NCBI RefSeq assembly: GCF_001311985.1
Contig: NZ_BBCJ01000021.1
Location: forward strand, 1 to 64,000
DNA: 64,000 bases
DNA from: Geotalea toluenoxydans JCM 15764
Lineage (GTDB): Bacteria > Desulfobacterota > Desulfuromonadia > Geobacterales > Geobacteraceae
Direction of reading: 5' to 3'
The position numbers were made by a program, and so were the translations under genes. Every line of letters begins with the position of its first letter. Positions within the stretch are counted from its first letter, which is position 1. The notes under the pieces were generated by a model. That model saw only the letters and a program-made list of their open reading frames with translations. It ran no database searches and had not been told where the DNA came from. Shown piece by piece: positions 1 to 10,431 of this stretch.

Positions 1-231
1 TTCCCCCGCGTCCCCCCAGCTTCCCGAAAAAGCCGCTGATCAGAATTTCGTGACCAACGGCTTTTCAGGTTATTCTGCCGATGCGTGCAAAAGGGGTTTA
101 ACCGGTTGTAGAACTCGAAGCGAAACTGGGGGAGAATTGGGGCCGCTCTTATTATATTTCATCCATGCATGAAAAGATAAGTCCGCCCCCTCTTCCTCTG
201 CTATCCGGGTTGTCCCTAAAATGTAAATCCG
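1..231. other. Gene-free left edge
   Basis: I see no supported coding region here. Bases around 28-75 hold complementary AAAAGCCG and CGGCTTTT arms separated by a long loop. This could be a weak terminator for a gene left of the window, but the loop is too long to be sure. Confidence 0.4.
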
Positions 232-1440
232 CTATGGGCATACCAGTTGGTTGTAATCACCATCGTATGAGTTGATGCATTTAAAGGTGGCGGTAAGACC
301 TTGAAGATCGAATGGTCCATTCACTTTGGTCGATCCTATTTTAAATGATCCTCCTCCAGAAATTGCGGACCTCATTCCAGTGATCTCTGAATTATCAACG
401 AAAACTGAAGCTTCTATACTCTGCAATCCGGCAATTCCTTGTGGGACTTTGATTTGCGATGAAGAGATCTGGATGTTACCGTTTACGGCAATTACGCCAT
501 AGCCGTTAGATGGGACGTTTACATTTATCGAGGAATTCGAGATGACGACATTACCGCTGCCATAGTTCAGTCTGATACCATAATGGGTAAGCGTGTTGCT
601 ATCGGTAACGTCGATTACAGTATTTCGAACGGTGAGGGTGGCATTTCCCTCGTTGAAGATGCCGCCGGTCCAATCAACTAATTTGGGTGTACCTTCGATC
701 CTGGAATTGTCCACGACCAGGTTGCCCGCATTGTACAACCCACCTTTTGCCAGAACTCTGTCGAATGTAAAACCATCTCCATAAAGCCACAACGCGTGAT
801 ACTCGAATTTATCAGTAGAATTTACAGTTACGTTTCTGAAGAGCGACCGGCTTCCCCAGATTCTTATGTGACCACTTGGGATGTTGATCGTAAGCCCCCG
901 TATCTCCGCATTGGTTAGGGACATGTCTCCCCAGCCAGAGTTAGCTACCAGGAATGTTGCATTTTCACCCGAACCTTCTATGGTGACAAAAGGATTCACG
1001 ACGATCGTAGCGGCAGCAAGATCCAGGTCGTATACACCCGGCATAATCTTGATAATATACGGGTTAGTTTCACTGGCGTCGGTTATGGACTGGAGTGCCG
1101 GCAGCAGTGCAGTAAAATCCCCTCCTGTTTTGGCGACTGTGATTACGTTGCCTGTTTTCTTTTGAAAAACGCCATCCTGAATCTTACTTGCCGAGATGGG
1201 TCCCGTGATTTTTGTATCCGTAACGGCGCCATCGGCAATCTTCGAACCTGTTACAGCTGCATCCTGAATATGCCCTCTCTTTATACCAGTACCAACTGTG
1301 ACATCCTGACCACTTGTACCATCTGCCGGCCTGATGCTGCTCGACACTACCTGGTTTGGCCCAATCACTGCCAAACTCTCCACAGGGAGTGACATACTCG
1401 CTACAATCATTAATACTGCTGCTGCCCCCTTCAATCTCAT
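232..1440 (-). CDS. Secreted right-handed beta-helix (pectin-lyase-like) protein
   Basis: Exported protein of about 402 residues. The start at 1440 (MRLKGAAAV) is chosen because GAGGAGTT lies just upstream; the ORF opens nine codons earlier but those codons cover the binding site. A signal peptide (about residues 1-25) is followed by a short region with repeated 'DGAVTxxKI'-like units, as seen in fibre-type surface proteins. Then comes a pectinesterase-like opening (TVAKTGGDF, ALQSI, IIKIMPGVYDL) and a long Asn/Ile/Val-rich stretch typical of parallel beta-helix coils (residues about 130-400). The catalytic residues of true pectinesterases are not evident, so a structural or adhesive role is as likely as an enzyme. 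A single gene with no partner. Confidence 0.7.
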   Translation of the reverse strand: MRLKGAAAVLMIVASMSLPVESLAVIGPNQVVSSSIRPADGTSGQDVTVGTGIKRGHIQDAAVTGSKIADGAVTDTKITGPISASKIQDGVFQKKTGNVITVAKTGGDFTALLPALQSITDASETNPYIIKIMPGVYDLDLAAATIVVNPFVTIEGSGENATFLVANSGWGDMSLTNAEIRGLTINIPSGHIRIWGSRSLFRNVTVNSTDKFEYHALWLYGDGFTFDRVLAKGGLYNAGNLVVDNSRIEGTPKLVDWTGGIFNEGNATLTVRNTVIDVTDSNTLTHYGIRLNYGSGNVVISNSSINVNVPSNGYGVIAVNGNIQISSSQIKVPQGIAGLQSIEASVFVDNSEITGMRSAISGGGSFKIGSTKVNGPFDLQGLTATFKCINSYDGDYNQLVCP

Positions 1441-1640
1441 AACTCCTCCTCTAATTGTAATTTCCAAGCGTCACGCCAGGAAGGAAATTGCTACTGTCAC
1501 GGATTTGACTTAGTAGCAGATGACTAGCGGCACTTTTTTAACAGTACATCTTCTAATTAGCAAGATATTTTTATGAGGTTTTAAAGTAATGAAAAATTAG
1601 AGGCTAATTATTTGTTTTTTACGAATGTTTTGCAGTTTTC

Positions 1641-3454
1641 TTAGCTTGCCAGCAGCAACCCCCTCGATTGGCATTCCACCAGTGAGGCATAATAGCCCCC
1701 CTTCTCCATGAGTGCTTGATGGGTATCGGACTCGATGATATGGCCGTCTTTCAAGACCAGGATCCGGTCGCGCCGACGATGGTGGAGAGGCGGTGGGCGA
1801 TGATGAAGCTGGTTCGACCCCTGATGAGCCGGTCCAGTGCCTCCTGCACCAGGACTTCCGATTCGGCGTCCAGTGCCGAAGTGGCCTCGTCAAGGATGAG
1901 CAGGGAGGGGTTCTTCAACAGCGCCCGAGCGATGCTGATCCGCTGGCGTTCTCCGACGGAGATCCGGCTCCCCCGTTCGCCGACGACGAAGTCGTAGCCG
2001 CCTGGGAGCTGGCAGATGAACTTGTGGGCATTGGCCGCCACCGCCGCCGCTTCGATCTCCTCCTGGCCGGCATCGGGCCTGCCGTAGGTGATATTGTTGC
2101 GGATGGTGTCGTTGAAGACCAGGGCGTCCTGGAGGACGACGCCGATCTGCTGCCTGAGCGACCGCTGCTGCAGGAAGCGCAGATCCACCCCGTCCAGCTT
2201 GATTGAGCCGGAGGTGGGATCGTAGAAGCGCTGCAGCAGCGAGATGAGGGTAGTCTTTCCCGAGCCGCTCGGGCCGACGATGGCCACCGTCTCACCTGGC
2301 CGAACATGGAGATCAATGTTGCTGAGGATGGTCCGGTCCTCGTTGTAGGCAAAGTCGACGTTGCGGAAGACCACTTCCCCCTTCACCTGCTGCACCGCCA
2401 CCGCATGGGGCACGTCCTGGAGCTGGTCTTCGGCATCGAGGATGGAAAAGACGATGTCGAAGGAGATGGTCGCCTTGCGCAGGGTCTGGTAGATGGTGGT
2501 CAGACTGTTGACCGGGCCGAACAACCCACCCTGATAGCCGAGGAAGGCCATTAATGTTCCCACGGTCGTTTCACCCCGGGAGATGAGATAAACGGCACAG
2601 CCGATGGAACTTGCCTTGGCCAGCATCACCACCAGGTTCTGGGTTGCCCCTATCTTGGTGTCGGTGGCCACCCCTCTCCTGACGATACCGTGGGCTTCGG
2701 ACACGTCGCCCATGAATCGTTTCCGTTCCGCTTCCTCCATGGCAAAGCTCTTGACGGTTACGATCCCTGCCAAGACCTCGTTGAAGCGGGAGAAGACGAC
2801 TCCCCACCGATAGAGCAGCGAGCTTTCCCGGGCGGTCTGCTCTTTGGAGGCAAAGACGCCGATCAGGGCAGGGAGGGGCGCAAAGAGGATTACCACCAGT
2901 GACAGCCGCCAGTCCAGGCGGATCATCACCACAACCGAAATGGCCAGGTACATCAACCCCGGCAGGATGTTGAAGGTGATCTCGGCAACGGCGGCGACGA
3001 AGCCGTTGATGCCGTGATTGAGCCTGGTCATCAGGCCGCCTACCGTCTCACCACGATGGTAGGAAAGGGGCAGCGAGTGCAGGCGGCTCGTCACGGCATC
3101 GAGGAGCTGATAATTCACTGCCAGTCGCACTTTCCAGCTGAGACGGTTGGAAATGGCGTTGAACCCTTCCCTGGTCAGCGCCGCCAGCATAATGGCCACT
3201 ACCGCCAAAAGCACGCTGGCAAGCCCTTTGTTCCCTGCCAGGCGGTCGAAGACCAGCTTGTAGATTAGCGGTTCCAGGGCGCCAAGGGCGGCGATAATCG
3301 GCATTATGGCCAGGATGGTGGCGACGGTCCGGCGATGGGGTGCAACAAAGCCGAGGGCACGCCGCATCTGGGTCAATTTCTCTCCATCCAGCCCGGCCAA
3401 GCCGGCCACCTTGGCGAAGATCCTGTCTTTCGTCTTAAGCATCATAGTTTTCAT
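1641..3454 (-). CDS. ABC exporter, fused membrane and ATPase domains (two indels near the C-terminus)
   Basis: Half-transporter of the MsbA/multidrug type, about 604 residues after repair. Residues about 40-320 form the six-helix membrane domain. The ATPase domain follows with Walker A GPSGSGKTT, a signature written ISVGERQR rather than LSGGQ, Walker B LLILDEATSALD and the switch AHRLST. After 'AHRLSTIVGA' the frame is lost by a missing base (about 1770) and regained by an extra G in a six-G run (about 1708). The repaired end reads DRILVLKDGHIIESDTH and stops at 1641. It would act as a homodimer in the inner membrane; the cargo (lipid or drug) is unknown. The GGAGGG upstream is about 20 bases from the ATG, so the exact start is uncertain. 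Confidence 0.85.
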
Positions 3455-3587
3455 AGCCGACAGTCTGCAGCATTCCCTCCACGAAGGAAGTGAGCAGCAT
3501 CACGCCGCTGGCAGTAACCGTCAGCGCAACCGGCGGTCTCTGCTATACTTTAATTTATTGGTTCCAATAAAATGCCGAGGTGATGAG

Positions 3588-4978
3588 ATGCAAAAAGTGA
3601 CGACTGTTGTAGTCTCATTGTTTCTGCTGTTCTCCAGCGCCTGCTGTCACCACCCCATGGGCGCCCATGCACTGCCGGTGGTGGAAGCACTACTGCTGCC
3701 GGCGCCGCTCAAGCATTCACCAAGCCGGTTTCATTCAGCATCCTGCAGGATTACATCAAGGGGGAAGATCTGGAGGAGGTGGCAAAGGACTTCAGGCTGA
3801 TGAAGGAACTGGGGCTGACCACCTGGAGGGGAAGCCTGGCCTGGGGCGATTACGAACCTGCTCAGGGGCAGTACGATTTCAAGTGGCTGCGCCAGTTTGT
3901 CGAGCTCGCAGCGCAACATGGCATGAGCCTGCGCCCCTACATCGGTTATACCGCTCCATGGGCCGCAGGGGGAGGAACCGACAAGGAAGCCTGGAACGAC
4001 CCTCCGGCCCGACTCCAGGACTGGAGCAATTTCGTTTCACGCCTTACCGGTGCCCTGTCCGGCCAGAAGAACATCCTCTCCTACGAAATTTACAATGAGG
4101 AAAACGTGCGGCAATGGTGGGACGGCACGGCGGAGCAGTATAACCAGGTACTGCAGAAGGGGGCTGAGGCCATACGCAGCAGCGACCGGACCAAGCCGGT
4201 TATCTTTGGCGGCATGGTCTACCCCGACGCCGACTGGGTCAAAGCAGCCTGTGACGAGTACGGCAGCGGCGACAGCTTCCACATCCTCCCCTTCCATGCC
4301 TATCCTGAGACCTGGACGGAAAAGCACATCGTGCTGGAAAACTATCTGGACCAGGGTTACCCCAATCATTTCCAGGGCACCTTCATCCCCTGGGCCGACC
4401 AGTACTGCGGCAGAAAGCCGATCTGGATCAATGAGGCCGGCTTCGCCAACACGCCGGGGAAAAGTGAACCCGATCAGGCCAACTGGTGGGCAAGGGCCTT
4501 CGCCACATTCCTGGCTTCCCCCCGGGTGGAACATCTGGGTATCTATCAGATCAAGGAGCGCAAACAGTCCGAAACGGTCATCGGCGGGGGGGAAAACTAT
4601 TACCTGGGTATCAGCCGTCCCGACAGGACGCGAAAAATGGCGTTCTTCACCATCAAACGCCTGATCGGCCTGCTCGATGTGGGCAACTTGACCGTAGCCG
4701 ACCGGGAACTGAAGGTTGAGGTTACCGGCGGGAAAAAGGTGGAACTGTACAGCCACCTCTTCGTCAGGCCCGATGGAAGCCAGGTCCTCTTTGTCTGGGA
4801 CAAGAAGGGAGAACCGACGTTGCGGCTCCATCCCCGGCCGGGATCGGCGGTCGTGGAATATGCCCTGGACGGCTCGCCGTTGCCGTTCAGGTCATATAAC
4901 GGCAAAACGCTGGAAAGGGTAAAACTGACCCCGGGTCTGGTTCGCATCTTCGAGATCAAGGCAGCAGGAAAGAGCTGA
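3588..4978 (+). CDS. Secreted glycoside hydrolase, clan GH-A type (frameshifted near the N-terminus)
   Basis: About 463 residues after repair. The start at 3588 follows GAGGTGATGAG and opens a signal peptide ending SSAC, which looks like a lipobox. The frame shifts near 3674, after which a Gly/Ala/Thr linker leads into 'FTKPVSFSILQDY'. The catalytic (beta/alpha)8 barrel has the acid/base Glu in YEIYNEEN and the likely nucleophile in WINEAGF, the paired Glu arrangement of clan GH-A (GH5/GH39/GH42-like). A small beta-domain ends the protein. It probably cleaves a polysaccharide at the cell surface; substrate unknown. It is divergent from the ABC gene and ends at a shared terminator. Confidence 0.75.
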
Positions 4979-5012
4979 TGGACATAGACCTGCAGTTGCA
5001 ACGAACAAAAAA

Positions 5013-5035
5013 CGGGGCTCTGGCAGGAGCCCCGT
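5013..5035. terminator. Bidirectional intrinsic terminator
   Basis: CGGGGCTC and GAGCCCCG arms around a TGGCA-type loop, with A-rich sequence on the left and TTGCTTTCC on the right. It lies between the convergent glycosidase (+) and cytochrome (-) genes. Confidence 0.8.
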
Positions 5036-5053
5036 TGCTTTCCCCGAATACTC

Positions 5054-5671
5054 TTACTTGGTTACAGTTGAAATCGCCTGGATTTGACTTGATGTCAATG
5101 TGGAAAGGAAGCCCATTCCACCCCTGTTGTTGTTTATGGCCGACTGGATAGCGCTTGCACTCCACCCTTTCCCTGTCGGGGAACCATGGCAACCCGAGCA
5201 GTAGGTCTGGTAAAGGGTTGCACCGGAGGCGGCTGGAGTTGGGGTTGGGGTTGGAGTTGGTTTAGGTGTCGGTGTAGCCGTTGGAGTCGGAGTTGGTGTC
5301 GGGCTTGGTTTAGGTGTCGGTGTCGGTGTTGCCGTTGGTGTCGGGCTTGGTTTAGGTGTCGGTGTTGCCGTTGGCGTCGGTGTTGGCGTCGGACTCGGTT
5401 TTGGTGTCGGGCTTACCGCCGGCATTGGGCTTGGTGTCGGAGACATACGGGGTCTATGACGTCGGTCCTTTTTCTTATCCCTGTCCCTGTCTCGGTCACG
5501 GTCATCATCCCGCTCCCGGTCATTGTCCCGGTCATTGTCACGATCACGGTCATAGGTGCTGCCACCTGTAGCTTTACCTCGATCTTCATCATCATTGGCC
5601 ACCGCCATTGCTCCTGATTGCAGGAAGCTCATGCATATCAGGATCGCCAGGGTTTTCTTCAGTCTCAGCAT
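5054..5671 (-). CDS. Monoheme cytochrome c with a Pro-Thr repeat linker
   Basis: 205 residues with AGGAGGTACACGGC before the ATG. A signal peptide (about 1-25) is followed by an Asp/Arg-rich charged stretch (residues about 30-70), then about 75 residues of [19 protein letters not shown] low complexity. A C-terminal heme domain of about 55 residues carries one CSGCH motif and a late GGMGFL segment. The layout suggests a small electron-transfer head on an extended stalk reaching across the periplasm or cell wall. The heme domain resembles the whole of the small cytochrome at 12090-12365. Axial ligands are the CXXCH His and probably the Met of GGMG (inferred). Confidence 0.85.
   Translation of the reverse strand: MLRLKKTLAILICMSFLQSGAMAVANDDEDRGKATGGSTYDRDRDNDRDNDRERDDDRDRDRDRDKKKDRRHRPRMSPTPSPMPAVSPTPKPSPTPTPTPTATPTPKPSPTPTATPTPTPKPSPTPTPTPTATPTPKPTPTPTPTPAASGATLYQTYCSGCHGSPTGKGWSASAIQSAINNNRGGMGFLSTLTSSQIQAISTVTK
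5221..5445. repeat. Low-complexity GT-rich coding repeat
   Basis: Imperfect 6- to 30-base units of the GGTGTCGGTGTTGCCGTT kind encode the Pro-Thr linker of the cytochrome gene on the minus strand. Such runs are prone to slippage, so the linker length may vary between strains. Confidence 0.85.
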
Positions 5672-5843
5672 GCCGTGTACCTCCTTTTTTTAGTAGGCCC
5701 CGTAGCGCCGTGCTTCCGATTGTCGTCGGCTTCCCCAGTTGCAGGTAAAATTAGAATATACCCATACTATGCATTCTACTGACGGGCAACTCCATGTCAA
5801 GGGTGGCTCTCAATACAAATGTTAAAATAGTATCATTTCCAAG

Positions 5844-6314
5844 TTGCGGTATAGTTTAAAAATGGGCGCACACGGTGGGAAAGCATTCTTAAGCTTAAGC
5901 AGGCAGCCTGGGACACTGTCAACATTAGTGAGGCAATTGACCCGCTTCAACCTGGTCGGGATCCTCAATACGACAGTGGATTTCAGCCTGTTCTTTCTCC
6001 TGGACATGCTGGGCATGCCTTACCTGCTGGCCCAGACCTGCTCATACAGCTGCGGCATTGCCAACAGCTATTTTTTCAACAAATACTGGACCTTCGGCAT
6101 GACAGGCATCAAATCAGCAGAAATGCTACGATTTGCCATGGTCAGCCTGACCGCCCTGGGAATATCAGTGCTGCTCGTCTATCTGCTCCACTCCACGCTG
6201 CACTTTTCTCTCCTGACATCAAAGATCGCCGCAACCATTCTGACAATGCTGCTTAGCTTCTTCGGCAGCAGGCAGCTGGTCTTCAGGCCCGAGACCAAGC
6301 CCATTGACCCATGA
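5844..6314 (+). CDS. GtrA-family membrane protein
   Basis: About 150 residues with four predicted membrane helices and the GtrA hallmark segments RFNLVG near the N-terminus and NSYFFNKYWTF in the middle. GtrA proteins are thought to help flip lipid-linked sugars (typically undecaprenyl-phosphate glucose). The ORF can start at TTG 5844 or ATG 5862; no convincing ribosome binding site decides between them. It sits 9 bases before a membrane glycosyltransferase, which supports a shared role in lipid-linked sugar transfer. Confidence 0.75.
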   Translation: MRYSLKMGAHGGKAFLSLSRQPGTLSTLVRQLTRFNLVGILNTTVDFSLFFLLDMLGMPYLLAQTCSYSCGIANSYFFNKYWTFGMTGIKSAEMLRFAMVSLTALGISVLLVYLLHSTLHFSLLTSKIAATILTMLLSFFGSRQLVFRPETKPIDP

Positions 6315-6323
6315 GGTGATAAA

Positions 6324-7657
6324 ATGGCATCGCTTCTCCTGCTCGGGCTGGTTCCAGTACTGTTTGCCCTCGGTATGAGCATCGGCGGGAAATACGCCTT
6401 CCTTGTCAGCGGCACGCAGGACGGTAAACCGAGACCATGGCTTGTCTGGCTCGCCATGGCAACTATGCTGGTGATCAGACTGCTCCTGGCCGCCTCCATG
6501 GAAGGCTATAGGAACGACGTGCATACCTTTCAGGCCTGGGCAGTGCGAGCTGCCGAAAATCTGTCCGGATTCTATTCCGGGGGGTTCTTTGCCGATTATC
6601 CGCCGGGCTACATGTACGTGCTGTTTCTCATCGGCAAACTAAAGGAACTGCTGGTCCTGCCCGATGGAGGTTCAGGTTTTCTGGCACTTATCAAACTGCC
6701 GGCGATCATTGCCGACATGCTCACCACATTTCTGCTTTACCGGTTGGCAAATCTGCGTTTCGGCAAAAAAGCGGCTCTTGCCGTTGCCCTCATGTACGGC
6801 TTCAATCCGGCAGTGATCCTCGATTCGGCGGTATGGGGACAGGTGGATGCGGTTTTTACCCTCTTCATCGTGCTCTCCATCTTCTTCCTCACCGGAAACC
6901 ACCTTGCTTCCTCCGTCAGCTGGTTCGTCGTCGCGCTGCTGATCAAACCGCAGGCGCTTATCTTTACCCCTCTGCTGCTCGCTTCGGCCATTGACCGGCT
7001 GCTCCTGCAGCCGGTCAACAGGATGTGGACCCGGATATTAGTGGCTGCTGCGGCAGGCGGTTTGGTATTCATGGTGGGCGTGGCGCCTTTCGCCCTGGAA
7101 GAAGGGACCTGTGGATCTTCAGTCATTACAGGGCTACCCTGACCTCTTATCCGTATGCAACGGTGAATGCCTACAACCTGTTCGCCCTGAGCGGAGCGAA
7201 TTTCACGAATGAAACAGCCTCCTGGCTGTTTTTCCCTTATCGGAGCTGGGGCACTTTCTTTATCGTCCTGGCAACCCTTTTCGCTTTCAGAGTCTATTTC
7301 TGCGCCAGCGAAGAAACAAGGTTGTACCTGATGGGCATGTTCATCATTGCCGCCGTTTTCATCTTTTCCGCCAGGATGCACGAACGTTATCTGTTTCCGG
7401 TGCTGATCTTTGCCCTCCTGGCTGCTCTTTATGCGGGGAGCATGCAGCTGCTCGTCATCTTCACCGGTTTCAGCATCACTCACTACATTAATGTGGCCCA
7501 TGTGCTGATTGCCAGCACCCGAGGGATTACCCATATACCGGGGAATGATCCACTGTTGCTTGGCACTTCCATGGCTAACCTGCTGCTGTTTCTTTACATG
7601 TTGCGATGCATAGCCGGAAGCTGGTCGGACCAGGAAGGTCGATTGCTGCCGGAATGA
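6324..7657 (+). CDS. Polytopic membrane glycosyltransferase, mannosyltransferase-like (frameshifted)
   Basis: About 444 residues after joining two frames near 7110. Many hydrophobic helices are interrupted by an acidic periplasmic loop, RNDVHTFQAWA, and by YPPGYMYVL, the arrangement seen in GT-C enzymes that use polyprenyl-phosphate sugars. 'FNPAVILDSAVWGQVDA' and 'SARMHERYLFP' are typical of the DUF2029/mannosyltransferase-like group. GAGGTGATAAA precedes the ATG. It lies directly after GtrA and converges on a GT2 synthase and a PMT, so a common lipid-linked sugar pathway is likely. Confidence 0.7.
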
Positions 7658-7664
7658 CGGAGGT

Positions 7665-8626
7665 TTACCTTCCCCGGCAATCCTTCTCCATGGCGAAGTT
7701 CCTCACCCGACGCACCACGTAGAGGGGTCTTCCCTTGGTCTCGTCATAGATCCTGCCGATGTACTCACCGGCAATGCCCAGCATCATCAGCACGATGCCG
7801 TTGAAAAAAAGGCTGATGACCATGCTGGAGGCCCAACCGGCAACGGTCCGGTCGGTAAAGAACTTCTGGTAGACCACCACCATCAGGTAGATGAAGCTGA
7901 AAAACGACAGGGACATCCCCAGGTATGATGAAAGTTTCAGCGGCTTGAAGGAAAAGGAGGTAATGGCGTCGAAGGCGAACTTGAGCATTTTCTTCATGGG
8001 GTACTTGGTCTCGCCGGCAAAGCGCTCCTCGCGGGAAAATTCCACGCCGATCTGCCTGAAACCGAGCCAGCTGATGATGCCCCTGATATAGCGGTTTCTC
8101 TCCTTGATGGATTTGAGGGCGTCACAGACCCTGCGGTCGATCAGCCTGAAGTCGCCGGTATCCACGGGGATATCCACATCGGTCATCTTGCGCATCAGCC
8201 GATAAAAGAGGGCTGCCGAGAACCTTTTGAACAGGGTTTCCCCCTTGCGTTCTTTCCGCTTGCCGTAGACCACGTCATACCCCTCCCGCCAGCGGTCGAT
8301 CATCTGCGGTATCAGTTCCGGCGGGTCCTGAAGGTCGGCATCGATGACCACTACCGCGTCGCCGTCCGCATAGTCCATCCCTGCGGTGATGGCAGTCTGG
8401 TGGCCGAAATTCTTGGCGAAGTCGATAATCCTGATGTGCCGATCCTGCTCGCAGATAGTGTCGAGTATGAACATGGTGCGGTCGGAACTGCCATCGTTGA
8501 CGAATATGATCTCGTAGGTTCGTTCAGCCCCTCCATCACCTCATGGAGCCGCCGGTAGGTCTCGGGAAGGACTTTCTCTTCGTTAAACACCGGCACCACG
8601 ATTGAGAACTTTGTCGCTTCAGACAT
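7665..8626 (-). CDS. GT2 polyprenyl-phosphate glycosyltransferase with two C-terminal membrane helices (frameshifted)
   Basis: About 320 residues after repair near 8520. The start at 8626 follows GGAGGTCACT. GT-A fold motifs are visible: SIVVPVFNEE at the N-terminus, VNDGSSD after repair, DADLQDPPE as the metal-binding region, and a cytosolic segment ending before two membrane helices (residues about 230-300). This is the ArnC/dolichol-phosphate-mannose-synthase-like group that loads a sugar onto undecaprenyl phosphate at the inner face of the membrane. It is followed in the operon direction by nothing close, and preceded by the PMT gene ending at 8642, 15 bases away. Together they look like donor synthesis plus transfer. 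Confidence 0.8.
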
Positions 8627-8641
8627 AGTGACCTCCGGTCC

Positions 8642-10374
8642 TTAGAATATCCAGCTTTTGAGCCATCTCAGCCTGTCGATATAGTCCGTTGAGACTTCCA
8701 TTCCCGACAGCTGGTAGAAGATTATGAACAGCAGTCCGGCAACGGTCAAATAGCCACTGACCGCCCACCGTGCCTTGGGCCACCTCTCCATGGCCTGCTG
8801 GATTACATATACCTGACACAGGATCATGAACGGCACTGCTGAAAAGAAGTGGTAAATGAATGTCAGCCGCGTGACGAACATCCACGGCAGATACTGAAAG
8901 GCGAAGGCGGTAAAGATGACGGCCATCCGCCGCTCCCGCTTCCTGGCGGCAATGATGACAGCGGCTATGACTGCCGGTAGACCGGTCCACCAGATGGCGG
9001 GATTACCGAAAGATGCAATGGTCGAGGTCCGGCCGGGAAGAAGACCGGACGCGGTGTAAAACCAGACCGGCTGAAGATCCAGCGGCCAGCTCCACCAGGG
9101 GGAAGAAAACGGGTGGGTGGCCTTAAGCCGCTGTGGTAGTCGAACATGTCCAGCTGATTTCGCAGTATGTCCATGAACCCGTGGGATTCCCCCTCAACCA
9201 TCAGATAGGGAAGGTAGGACAGAAGGTAGATGATTGCCGGGATTACCAGGAAGGAAAACAGGCAGAGACAGATGACAGGCAACAGGTAACACCAGAAAAA
9301 GCGTCGCGTTCCGAGCTCTCCCCGATAATTCCTGAAACTGCGGAAGAGCTGCAGGGCCACCAGCAGGGCCAGCCCTGCCCCGGCATAGATGGCGATCCAC
9401 TTGGATGCTGCGCCGAGTCCGAAGCAGACCCCGCCCAGGATCAACGGGACCGCGCTCTTTTTCATGGGGGCCACGGGGCAGCTGTTCACGTAGAAATCAT
9501 AGATGAAATAATACATCGCGGTGATGAAGAAGACGCCGAAAATGTCGATAAGTGCGATCCTCGACTGGGTGAAGTGCATGAAGTCCACCATCATCAGAAA
9601 AGCGGCGCAGAAAGCGAAAAAAGACCTGCCGAACAGCTTTCTGCCGAAAAGATACATGACCGGCAGCAGTGCCGCACCGAACAGGGTTCCTGCCATGCGC
9701 CAGCCGAAAGAGTTCATGCCGAAAACTGCTATGCCTGAAGCAATGAACAGTTTTCCCAGGGGGGGGTGGGTGTTCTCGTAAGGCTCCATCCGCTGCAGAT
9801 GCTCGTAGGCCGTCCTGCCGTGGTATACCTCATCGAAGTAGAACCCGTTGATAAATGAGGGGCCAGCTTCGAAGGTAGACTGCTCATCCAGCAGATGCTG
9901 CGGTTCAGTGCCGGCGGAGTTAAGAGCCGAAATCCTCACCCCGGCCAGCGGGACCTGCGCTCCCTTTTCCAGAACGACCAGTTCATTCAGGGCGCCGCCG
10001 GCAGTATCCGCTACTATTCGCAGTCGGGAGGTCGTAACACCTGCGTCCTGGAACTTCCAGATATTGCAGTCATTCTTTTCGAAATGGGCCAAGGGGCGGA
10101 ATATGCCCTTTGTTTCATAATCAAGGGAAAAGCTTGGCTGCTGAAATCGCTTGTCGTTGATACCGCAGTAATAATAGATCCTGGAAACGGGAACCACACG
10201 CCCCAGATCAAGGACCAGTGATTCTCCCTTCCGCAAGGGTTGCCAGACGGTGGCAGGCACCTTGAAGCTGCCCAGATTATGGAGTGCTACCAGCAGGTAG
10301 ACGAGAACCATGGCGGCCATAATCAGGACATCCTCCTGCTGGGACTGAAACATGCCCGGCCTGGCTCTGCCCAT
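8642..10374 (-). CDS. PMT-family protein O-mannosyltransferase-like glycosyltransferase (frameshifted)
   Basis: About 577 residues after inserting one A in TTAAGG near 9125, which restores 'HSGLKATHPFSSPWWSWP'. A soluble extracytoplasmic insertion (residues about 45-155) precedes the PMT signature FDEVYHGRTAYEH with its acidic pair, then THPPLGK, NSFGWRM and SRIALIDIFG. After repair the C-terminal PMT_4TMC-type helices follow. The family transfers mannose or a related sugar from a lipid carrier to Ser/Thr of exported proteins. Heavily Thr-rich exported proteins in this window (for example at 5054 and 31093) would be plausible substrates, which is inference. Confidence 0.8.
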
Positions 10375-10431
10375 ATGGATCCCGCTTGGGATGGTATTTG
10401 GGTTTCGGGTTTTGTCATGTTAGCCTGATTA

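Noticed and set aside
3665..3680. Programmed frameshifting as the cause of split genes
   Set aside because: No slippery heptamer with stimulatory structure is shared among the breaks, and too many unrelated genes are affected.
5186..5617. Plus-strand ORFs rich in Trp, Arg and Cys
   Set aside because: Mirror image of the Pro-Thr linker codons of the cytochrome gene; no start site or family pattern.
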